Assembly: GCA_022885665.1 (NCBI GenBank)
Contig: JAGQDJ010000213.1
Coordinates: 1 to 64,000, forward strand
DNA from: Triops longicaudatus
Lineage: Eukaryota; Arthropoda; Branchiopoda; Notostraca; Triopsidae
Direction: 5' to 3'
DNA length: 64,000 nucleotides
In this document: positions 1 to 9,567 of the stretch, piece after piece
Layout: each line of letters begins with the position of its first letter
Numbering within the stretch: position 1 is the stretch's first letter
Translations under genes and position numbers: made by a program
The notes under the pieces: model-generated
Databases searched by the model: none
Seen by the model: the letters and a program-made list of their open reading frames with translations, nothing else
Told to the model about the DNA's origin: nothing

Positions 1-590
1 AAATCATGAAGTGAAGCAACAAAGTAAGTAAAATATTCTTTGCTTCGATTTTAAGAGTAAGAGCTAAATACTTACAAGATCGGAATAACGCTTTTATCCG
101 AAGTTGGTACTTCGTGCATCGACGACGCGAGATAGCTCTTATCTCATATTATATTGCTTTTTATCCCTTACAGGATCCCATGGTCAATAGTGACGCTTTT
201 TTTCTCGGTGTAATCCATTGATCGAACGTTCAGACTTTCTATTACGTCCAAGTCTGATCCTGCAACTCAAAAAGTTCAAATCACTCAAATTACAATTAAA
301 TGACTGAAAATCACAATACGCCTTCCGTAACTGACGTACGAGGCAACAGTAATTGAAAATTAAATTTCATACCGAAAAGATATATTTCCACTTCTGTGAA
401 GTACATGCGGTTATCAAACTTCAAACAACAAGTTTCGCCTGTCCACATTTCTAAACTTAAACTAACTTCTTAATCATGTTGGTCAACAAAAGTTAGGGAT
501 AATGAAAATTATGGGTCCATAAACACCAGTTTCATTGTTATTGGCCTTTTACTCTTCCTACTCTTCACTTCAACGAAGTACCGAATAGTT
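1..590. other. 3' flank of the minus-strand SR gene; no gene recognised
   Basis: AT-rich sequence lying downstream of the stop codon of the minus-strand SR gene. It presumably holds that gene's 3' UTR. No canonical minus-strand AATAAA was seen. A TTTACT at 548-553, which reads AGTAAA on the minus strand, is a possible weak polyadenylation signal only about 40 bases after the stop. No exon was recognised here. Confidence 0.5.
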
Positions 591-1815
591 CTAATCGCGA
601 TCGCTTCGACTTCGGCTGCGACTACCAGATCGATCAGAACGGCGGCTAAACGAGAAAGACAAAAAGAGATGAGGTACATGACATTTTCCCCCACAGAAAA
701 ACAGTCTCGAAGAGTGTTTGCCTTTCCTGTGTAGCATTTTTCTTTATGCTTGTTAGGAAATTGTGTACCTGTCTCTGTTCGAATGCGAGTGCTCTCTACG
801 GGGAGAACGACTATTTGAACGACGACCAGACCCGGACCTAAACAGAAAAACGAATTTTGTCAATAACGAACAATTGCTCGAAGGTTGAACAAGTCAATAT
901 CAGACTGAAATGCGAAAACTACGTCGACCTGATTTCCAAGACTTATAGAGTCTTATGTAACGTAACCCATCCTTTATTACATTTCTTTGATTTAATTATA
1001 CCGTGCTTAGATGACCAGCAATAAGAACTAGGCGAGAAGTCTTGTCTCGAAAATGTGGTCTGTTGCACCTGGGATGTGGTGTGTAGCCCTACGGTGGCTC
1101 TTTCAGGGATTGGGGGAAGAATCTTATTTGAAGGAGTAGTTCAATGCTGAAGTACTGCTGAACACGGAGGTTGAAAAACAGATGATGTGTGGAAGGATGA
1201 TGAAAGTGGCTGTCGCGGAGAGCCTGGAATTTCGCGCATCCTGGGTTAAATCGAGTCGAATCGACTGGAAATTACTGACAGGAATAACGTAAAACTCCGC
1301 GGCTAGATTATAGCGAGCCAGTACAGTATCTCGCTGCTACCTTAACGAAACGGAGATGAAGACAGAAAAAAGGGCGTGGAACAAAAGCGCAAAAATTAAT
1401 ATACAACACGCACCGGCCTCCAGCTCGACCATTGCGGCCTCGGTATGGTTCATAACGTGGAGAACGACGATTCCCGTCTCTTCTGCCTCTATCTTGACGT
1501 TTTTGACCCGTGGACATTTGCACGCGAATCTTGTTCCCACAAAACCGCCTAAAAACACAACAATTAACAAAAAATTCAAATATCCGAAGGAATTATCTGA
1601 TTTTACGTTCCGTCTAGTTCTTTCACAGCGTCCTGGGCATCTCGTGGATCTTCGAATTCAATAAAGGCAAAACCTGGCGGATTTCTAGCAACCCATACAT
1701 TTTTCAAATTGCCAAACTTGCCGAAAAGTGACTCCAAGTCGCCGCGTGCAGTTTCGGCTTCCAAGTTACCCACGTAGACTTTGCAGTCCAAGTCCCATTC
1801 TCGATGCCGTGACAT
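591..1815 (-). CDS. SR splicing factor, SRSF3/SRSF7/Rbp1 type (minus-strand paralogue)
   Basis: Predicted nuclear RNA-binding protein that selects splice sites and exons in pre-mRNA. Four exons join in frame: 1815-1607, 1548-1414, 837-769 and 645-591, giving 155 aa plus TAG. All three introns are GT-AG and phase 2. The RRM fills about residues 1-85. RNP2 is VYVGNL and the RNP1-like motif is PGFAFIEF, and the exon 1/2 joint reads DGT-RFCGNKIRVQMS, as in SRSF3 and Drosophila Rbp1. A basic Arg/Gly segment follows, then a short RS domain (SRSPRR, GSRSRSRS) ending in SDRD. The length is typical for SRSF3-like proteins. The start MSRHREWDL is the family N-terminus and is shared with the neighbour at 2273. 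The long intron 838-1413 is where vertebrate relatives often keep an autoregulatory poison exon; I could not prove one. Which vertebrate member is the true orthologue cannot be decided from sequence alone. Confidence 0.92.
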
Positions 1816-2272
1816 TCTTCTGTGCTAATTTAGTTGATTTATACCGACGGTTTTCGTTTTTGTAGAAAGAGAATCAGTATGTAAGCAAGCAAGTCACAAA
1901 ACACTTCAGGACCGCCTACCCGCTAATATAATATTACAACATTGCCACATGGAAAAATTAATATAATCATTTGATTGATTTTATTGCTTTAAGTAATGGA
2001 TTTGCAAAATTAAGAAATTTTAAACCAGTCTTAAATTATTACTAGGTTTATTTTAAAGTACTCAAGCAGACAACACAGGTTTATGCGCAATCAATACGAG
2101 GATTAAGGCGGATCTGAACAATTGATGTTTTGGACTCGTAACCGGTTTCCAACGTAGACTTTCTGTGTTTGGTTGCGTTTGTGAAGGTAGGTTTAACCAA
2201 AGTAAGTTGCATACTTTACATTCTATCGAGAAACTAGCTAGCAGTATTATTGCAACTTAGGCTGGTTGCAAA
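1816..2272. promoter_or_regulatory. Shared upstream region of two divergent SR genes
   Basis: 457 bases between the two oppositely oriented start codons. It must contain both 5' UTRs and, unless an upstream exon exists, both promoters. It is AT-rich in the middle (about 1930-2060). No convincing TATA box or initiator pair was identified. A bidirectional promoter is inferred from geometry alone. Confidence 0.5.
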
Positions 2273-3569
2273 ATGTCTCGTCATCGAGAATGGGATTTAC
2301 AGTGTAAGGTGTACGTGGGAAATTTGGGTCCAAATGCGGCCAGAGCAGATTTAGAGTCAGCGTTTAGCAAATACGGAGCTTTGAAGAACGTCTGGGTGGC
2401 CAGAAACCCTCCTGGATTCGCGTTTGTAGAATTTGAGGATAACCGAGATGCAGAAGACGCCGTAAGGGCGTTGGACGGATCGTAAGATAATTTATTTTAA
2501 TTGATGTTGATATACTCTCGTATACTAGCGTTTACATCCCTACAGACGTTTAGGTGGCGATAGAATTCGCGTAGAGATGTCAAGTGGTCGCCGGCGTAAT
2601 AACAGAGGTGGAGGAGGCGGAGGTTACAATGGTGGACGTCGTGGTGGCGGTGGACGAGGCGGGGGAAGGTATGGAATATAATCGTCTAAAATTTGCAAAA
2701 CAAAAAAAAAATAAACTGATTCGGAACAATAACTCATCCATTATTTTTCTGTTTCTGTGCAGGCGTTTTTCTCCACGAGGGTAAGTGTGGTATCGCGTAT
2801 GAGCAATGTAATAGGGTGTCTTGCGAACGGAGTCTCTTTGTCGTGTAAAGACCGCTTGTGACTCCTTGTTGTGGAGTTTTGACAAGGTTTTTGAAGCATT
2901 TGGATTTGATAGGCTTCTGTCGTTCCAAAGGCCGTTCATTCGTTCTACACCATCGTAATGACACCTTGCATTTTGCCAACACCTCCTTGCTTCTTGCCAG
3001 CACCGAGCATCTTCCTTCGTGAAAGTTTCTCGTTGTGCTCCTCCTTCCGACCATCTTCACACACACACAACATCCGTGTCTGGGGGTTCAGCCGTCCCTG
3101 CCTTTTTTCTGCTCAACTCAACCTCATCCATGGGGCTCTACCATTCAAAATGCACATGTTTACCCCCAGCTCATGAAAACTTATCAGCATAACTCGGTTG
3201 CATACAGGGGGGGAACAAAGTCATCTAAGAAGGGGGTTGCAAATCAGTTAGCTGCCCAGGCTCTACTCGTTCATAGTAACCCCCCTGCAAGAGTAAGCCT
3301 TTACTTATCATGCTCTTCAATAAATACGCCAAACAGCCCGCCAACGTGTTCATCTTAGTCGTCTCGTATTTCATCCACCGAAAATCTTCTTCTTTAGGCC
3401 ACGCTCACCACGACGCCACCGTTCTCGCTCCCGTGAACGCACCCGTGATCAGCGCTCTCGATCTCGATCGTATTCCAGAGAAAACAGGTACGATTTTTTA
3501 TACTAGTCTATTATCATATTATCTTGTTTTTCTTACTCATATTCTAGCCGTTCTCGCTCGCCGAACTAA
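2273..3569 (+). CDS. SR splicing factor, SRSF3/SRSF7/Rbp1 type (plus-strand paralogue)
   Basis: Predicted nuclear splicing regulator. Five exons join in frame: 2273-2481, 2546-2668, 2763-2780, 3398-3487 and 3548-3569, giving 153 aa plus TAA. Every intron is GT-AG and phase 2. The RRM (residues 1-85) has VYVGNL and PGFAFVEF, and the exon 1/2 joint reads DGS-RLGGDRIRVEMSSG. A glycine/arginine linker follows (about 90-113), then RFSPRG from an 18-nt microexon, then an RS domain (RSPRRR, HRSRSRER, RSRSRS) ending SRSRSPN. The first 70 residues match the minus-strand paralogue at 54 positions by my count, and exon 1 is the same length (209 nt) in both. This paralogue has a Gly-rich linker and the microexon, which the other lacks. 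Its 3' end converges on CPSF6. Confidence 0.93.
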
Positions 3570-4077
3570 AAGACCTTATTAAGAAGGTTTGATGATATAG
3601 TGTGTGTATGTCCTTGTGTACCGTGTTGTGTATTTACAGACGCCTCGAAATTTTTCATTTCCATTGTTTACCGCGTGGTGCAGGTTCTTGTCTGTTCTGA
3701 CGGACCATATAAATTTGTCCTTATACATCCAAGTGTAGCCCATACTTTGACGAATACAAAAATCACAACTCCAGACTGATAAACTCGTAACCCCTTGTCT
3801 TCTGTATTTGCCCTTCTAACTCCAGCCCATTTGGGTGCTACAAAATGAAAATAAATCTACTCGACAAACATTGCAGAATACTTTGAAAGCTTGTTCCAAC
3901 CTTTTTGTCAATGCGGTTTTCAATGCAAGAACACAGAAAGATTCCATTCTAAAATTTGTTTCGCATTTTGGTTATGAAGTTAAACAAAAGGGCAGGAAAC
4001 CGCACTTTCAATCGAAGGGATAAATTGGGGGTCATAACACATAATCGATAGTACAGGACTGTCCACCAATCTTTGGA
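3570..4077. other. Convergent 3' intergenic region between SR gene and CPSF6
   Basis: 508 bases separate the SR stop codon (plus strand) from the CPSF6 stop codon (minus strand), so both 3' UTRs must lie here. A plus-strand polyadenylation signal is at 3850. No AATAAA or ATTAAA was found on the minus strand for CPSF6, so its transcript may use a variant signal or run into the SR gene. A plus-strand open frame at 3835-4023 has no recognisable features. Confidence 0.6.
3850..3855 (+). terminator. Polyadenylation signal AATAAA, plus-strand SR gene
   Basis: Canonical AATAAA 281 bases after the SR stop codon; the first such hexamer on the coding strand after the gene. Confidence 0.5.
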
Positions 4078-7000
4078 CTAATGGCGCGAGCGGTGCATGT
4101 CTCTTTCGTCTCTCCTTCCCCGTTCACGTGGTTCTCTGCTGTCCCGATCCCGTTCTCTCACGTCTCTGTCGCGGGGTTCCACAGCAGGCTCGCGCCGATC
4201 ACGATGATCTCTTTCACGATCGCGATCCAAGGCACGATCGCGTTCCTTGTCTCTATAACGGTCTTCGTAGTACCTTTCGTCGCGCGCCTCTCGACTGCGT
4301 TCACGATAATCACGTTCGCGGTCCCGGGTACGATCGCGTTCCCTTTCGCTCTCACGGTCCCTTTCACGATCTCGATCACGTTCTCTATCATGACTCCTTG
4401 ACCTTTCCCTGCGTTATCAATATAGTCAATAAGATACGTCGTTACTGAACAGGTTTTAATTCAAGCAATACCTTGGACGTTCTGTACTGCGACCTCGATA
4501 ATCCCTCTCGTAACGCGAATCACGGTCACGATCTCGTTTCCTGTCCCGGTCTAAATCGCGATCTATACTTCGTGAGCGATGGCGCCTACTGGATCCATGC
4601 CTGGAATCTCGATCACGCGACCGTGATCGTCCACCTACAAATGACACATACCGTTTTATAGTACTAAAAAATTGTAATACGCTGTTATTCATTACGTTTG
4701 GCTGTATAACTCTTAGCTTCAATTCCACGTAGCGTGTCTTCAAGTGATCCAACCAAGACTTTACACCGTTCGTCACGAGCGACTTTGGACTGCTTAATGA
4801 GCGAAATGGCGGTAACCAAGGTTTCGATCGCACTGGAATAATCGCCCGCCGCTGCATCGGTTACTGCGCGAGTAATTGCGGAACTCGATACGGTGCGGTT
4901 CCGCGACATCGTTTCTTCAAACTCGGCTTCTGACAGAGGGGGGCCATCGTGACGCATATCAGGAGGGAACTGATCAAACTATGTCGTTACTTAAGTTATG
5001 AAAATAGAAGGAAAAAATAATAAAAGTTATGGCAGTACAGTATTCGGTGGCGGAAAACCGGGCGGTCCTTGGTGAGGAGGCCCTTGATTAGGTGGGAAGA
5101 ACGCTGGGTTAACGTGTGGTGCTGGTGGAGGACCTAATCAGAACATAACTATTAACAATTCAATAAACAAACAGAACACCGATTTCGTCAACGAAGCTTG
5201 TGGAACGGGGTGTAGGACTCAAGATACCAAAAGTCAAAAGACCTAGTGCTAACTATCAAATGTTAAAAATGTAATGCTAACCACCTAACCTTTTAATGTT
5301 AAACCATTTAATTCTACCCAAAACGTCGGGTCCATAGCCAGAATTTCGGTTATGAAGTGATATTGGGAATCTTGGCGAAGGGTTTTCAATGTGTAATTTT
5401 ATTGGACATTTGATTTATGTCTTTGATTTATGTTCACCATCACAAAACAAAAATTTCGTGTGGGTTAAAAGTCTCTAGTCCCCGCCTACCTACGCCGTTG
5501 CACTTAGAACTTACTACCTAATAATTCATCGAATTATCCCAACGTTTGCATAGATGGGTTCTTTTTTTAGTTTTGGGCTCTTTTAGTCATACATTCGTGC
5601 AAAGTCCCGTTAATATCAACCGCGTCCGCAAAGTGTGTTTTCTTTTTCCTTAACGATGAGGTTTTCTGCATCGCTTTGCACCGACAGAGTTTACCCACGG
5701 ATAATGTGAGATTTTCCCATAACGGTCTCATTATAATATAGTTAAGTCCCGATATACGCAAACCCCATATGGCAGAACGACAGGTGAAATTTTCTGATTT
5801 TTTCGATTTTTTTTTTACGAAGCACGTGCATCAGATTCTTTCACTACGCGGCTTATTACAACACTCCGGTACCAGCTGGTTGACAAACTCGGAGTTCTGC
5901 TATAAATCTCTTTGTACAAACCTCGAGGTGGCATTCCAGGTGGGCCATGGTGTGGCATTCCGTGTGGTGGAAAACCTAAAAGAAAAATATATTAAAGCTC
6001 ACCACTCTAAAGAAATTTTATTTTTATTTATTTAGTTTTACTGGCCATTTTAGTCTATTCGATGAAATAAGTACTGCTTTACTTATTCTTCGATTTTAAG
6101 GGATTATTGGATTTACGTACTAGGTGGTCGGTTCCATTCTGGGCGTGGCGGTGGTCCCCGTGCATCCATTGGCGGTCCTCGCATATTCTAATCATATTTG
6201 CGTTTTTTTGTAATCCAAAATACTGATAAGGTTGCGTATTACCATGCCAGGGGGCGGTCCTCGCGGACCTGAAAACTGTGGGGCGAGCGGCATACCGTAT
6301 GGATCTTGAAAGCCAGGGGGCGGTCCTTGATGGCTTTGCGGCCCATGGTTGGGTCCATGTTGACGGTTTCCTCCACCTGACATGCCCATGGGCGGCAAAC
6401 CAAGTCGATCAGGACCTCCGGACAAGAGCATACGAGGCGGTGGACCACCCATGCCACCCGTGGCTACAAGGGGCGGTCCAGCAAAACCTGGAGCAGGTCC
6501 TCCTGCTAAACTCAGGGGAGGAGGACGACTACCCGGGCTGGGAGCTCTAGGAGGCCGTGTCTTGGCTTGTGATTCAAACTAATGCCCATGTGAAAACAAT
6601 TATTATTATTTTGTCAAAGCATATGGGCGGTTTCTAGTTTACCTGGTTAAGGGCTTGTTTGCTGGTATAAGTAACTGCCGGTTGCTGACCGTGAATTTCC
6701 TTTTTGGGCAACCGGTCAATGAGCATTCTTGCACTTTGCTCGGAATTGACGATGACGGCACAAAAACCTTTGGATTGGCCATTGGCGCGGTTCTCATGAA
6801 ATTTGATTTCAATTAAATCAGGTACACCAACGCTGGCACAAGCATCCATTAAATCTTGATCTGTGGTCCACTGTGAATTTCCCCCAATATAAGGGAAATT
6901 AGGAAAAAGATAAAAAGAAAACAACCCAGTCAGCTCACAAAGACCTCTCATAAATCGCAACTAAAACTGCTGCCACAAGAAGAGACAGAAGAGTGCTCGG

Positions 7001-8616
7001 TATACCGACTGTATTGGGGACACACACGGCATACCCAAAACTAATTCCAGCACCACTTCACTATATACGTCGCCTGAATTGCGTCTTTCCCATTGCATTT
7101 GATCCCCCGTTCCTTCCCCTTTCATAAACTACACGTACATGATCATGATCTTAACGGCGAAACCTTGGCAGTCAAGTGATGAGAAGAGTGGACATTAAAC
7201 TTGTTTGTTCCATTTTAACAAATTTTAACAAACGGGTCTTGCTTGTCTAGAAAGACTGAGCCGTATTGGGTTACACAAGTGCATGCACTTTTTAGGTATA
7301 TAAAAGTAACAGAAAAATAAATAAAAATGGAATTATTGGAAAGCTAATACAACCTACAAGCCTTACAGACATGTCGAACCTTTCCAAGGGAGTCCACAAC
7401 ACGGACAGCTTGGCTCAATTCACTTCCGTTACATCATGGCATTTCTGTTTGCAGACTCAACTCCAAACTTTCCCGAATTTCTTCGATTTTCTTGGTGACA
7501 TACAAAGAATTTGCAAATACGAATACCAAGTTTTGCGTACACGACAAAAGGGATACAACGGAGCCCTTGAGCTTTTTTCCCATCGACCTATGATTTTTCA
7601 TTCCCACCTACCTTTTATAAATTCCAATTAGCATGCAATAAACTCTACATCGAACTTTATCTGTTTACGTCACGATAGGAGCTTGGTATGAATAACTATT
7701 GGCGGGGCAAAACAAAAATATTCCTGTGGAATAAATGTGGTCGTTCTAGCTGCAATTTTGGCGAAACATACAATCAGTATCAGTTGCCGGTAGTTATAAT
7801 ATGGTTTGTACGAATCCCAATACGAATTCCATTTCGAGATATAAACCTTTGGTCACATTTTGAGGTACTAGCCAGGTACAGTGAAACATTACATCGCTTT
7901 CCGCTTAATTTTTTAAATTTTAAGATGGACAAATATCACATGCACATAATAGGAGTGCAACTGCTTACTTTTCCATATACAAATACTTGGCTTTAAAAAA
8001 AAAATATGTACACTTTTCGATCACGACGGGGAAACAATCCAGTAATAATAATCAAACAAGCTCGCTTACCCAAGTCAAATTGCCTATATAAAGTTGCACC
8101 CTCTTTCCAGGTTGATTAATGGTTCCTCCTGACGTGTTCAATGACGGCGCCGGTGATGGTCCTCGGCCTGAGCTGCGTTCTCCTGTTCCTTGATTTGATC
8201 CTGTTCCTGCTCCAGGTGAATTCCGTCCATTTGTGTCCCTTGTGTCACTAGAAGGGGCAGTAATCACGTCGTTGTAAAGGTCTTCTCCATCTCCTCCAAA
8301 TTCTTCCTACAATCGGCAACGCAACCGTCAATCAATGACAATTAGTACCCAATATAACTAAAACAAGTTGCCTAACTCAGGTTTCTTTGGCGGTCCGTGA
8401 CCAAACTTAAAAAAGTACACAAACACAAAGGGGAAAATATCAAACGTCAAAAATGTAATTACAGGTTCGAATAGTTCACTAAGAACTTTGTTAAACTACA
8501 AAACATCAAGAGTTATACAAAGAACTAAATAGTAAAAACACGCAAATCTCTCTTACCGCAGGAAAACTGTCTTCTATATCGTCTGCATAAATATCCAGGT
8601 CTAGCTGGTCGGCCAT
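4078..8616 (-). CDS. CPSF6: Cleavage and polyadenylation specificity factor subunit 6 (CFIm68)
   Basis: Large subunit of cleavage factor Im, which binds UGUA-bound CPSF5 and promotes use of poly(A) sites in the nucleus. Ten exons: 8616-8557, 8306-8070, 6870-6643, 6578-6243, 6187-6121, 5975-5922, 5133-5039, 4978-4696, 4634-4472 and 4408-4078, together 617 aa plus TAG with no phase conflict. The N-terminus MADQ..DIYAD resembles the human protein. The RRM is about 88-172 (LYIGNLTWWTTDQDL, HENRANGQSKGF). A Pro/Gly-rich linker spans about 176-360 and contains PAPHVNPAFFPP. The conserved PPLSEAEFEETMSRNR..SAIETLVTAISLIKQSK block is near 372-440, followed by an RS/RD/RE mixed-charge tail, the kind of domain transportin-3 binds. 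It is somewhat longer than human CPSF6 (551 aa). No FG dipeptide occurs in the proline linker, unlike the human protein. Codons before residue 21 come from a separate 60-nt exon. Confidence 0.95.
6871..8069 (-). other. CPSF6 intron 2 (splits the RRM)
   Basis: 1199-bp intron interrupting the RRM between the two tryptophans of LTWW. Donor GTAAGC, acceptor CACAG. Open frames at 7371-7631 and 7688-7996 on the plus strand show no domain and are treated as chance. No internal exon was seen. Confidence 0.7.
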
Positions 8617-9567
8617 TTTCTTGGCGTTGTGAGGGGAGAGCGTTGCCTTTTCCCTACACAATGTTAACTTATCATTTGCTCACTAGATGGCTCTGAGGTG
8701 AAAAATAAAAGAAAACGTGCCCATTGGGAGGGCAATTCAAACAGTGCTCATGGGTCACGGCAATACGGTAACGTTGATATATTTTCTTACAATAATAATA
8801 AAAGACAAGGAATGAAACAAGACAACGTGAGCAACCCTACTGTCAGTCTTGTAGATAGTGTTAATAAACGATTTGCGTACATAATTGCCATTATTAAATT
8901 TTTCATTATTTTTGCGAAACCGTCCAGAGGCGACATTTGCGAAAACGCATTGACTCACCTTTTGCTGGACGAAAGAACAGTATTGAAGTATAGTTATCTG
9001 CTGTCACGTACTCTCCCTTAATTATTTTTTATTACTGTCCAAGCAACTGTAACTGTCTTGCATATACCGCGGTAACTGCCATTACCAATGCGGACTACTG
9101 AAGTGAATCTAAAAAAAAGGAATTTATCGCTTTACCGGCAGCACTTGGACCTTCCACGCACTAGCATCAATACTGTACAATGCTGATAACTTCTTCTTTG
9201 CTCACCACACAAGAGCTCGCTTTATTACACTATTTATTCATATACAAGGCTGTTCCCATGTAGATTAAAATTTAGAATAAAATGAAATATCAGGCGGAAA
9301 AGTTTTTTTTAACAAGCTTTCTTATGAAGTCATGGCACATGTTGGGTACCCCGTTTATCCGTAATTATTCTCATGTGCAACAACCCAAAGGAAAGCACAA
9401 TGATCAGGGCGGACGGATATACAGCCTCTGAAACTTTTAAGACATCATGATAGTCGATCAGGAATGGTAAAGAAAGCAATAGAAAGTTTTAAAATAAAAG
9501 TCTGAAATAAGTTAACGGTACAAGTAGAGGATAAAAACGGAAGAACAAACAGCAGGTTCCACAGTAT
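8617..9567. other. Intergenic region between CPSF6 start and ORP8-type gene stop
   Basis: Holds the CPSF6 5' UTR and promoter (nearest 8617) and the 3' UTR of the upstream lipid-transfer gene. A plus-strand open frame at 8698-9021 looks non-coding. Confidence 0.55.
9221..9238 (-). terminator. Paired polyadenylation signals, ORP8-type gene
   Basis: TTTATT occurs at 9221-9226 and 9233-9238, each reading AATAAA on the minus strand, about 330-345 bases beyond the stop codon. Another lies at 9028-9033. Any could end the transcript. Confidence 0.5.

Noticed and set aside
1337..1579. 80-codon minus frame over SR exon 2
   Set aside because: Wrong frame of a real exon; the correct phase gives RFCGNKIRVQMSTGQ.
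4081..4448. Plus-strand frames over the CPSF6 tail (106 codons each)
   Set aside because: Antisense shadows of the Arg/Asp/Glu repeat region.
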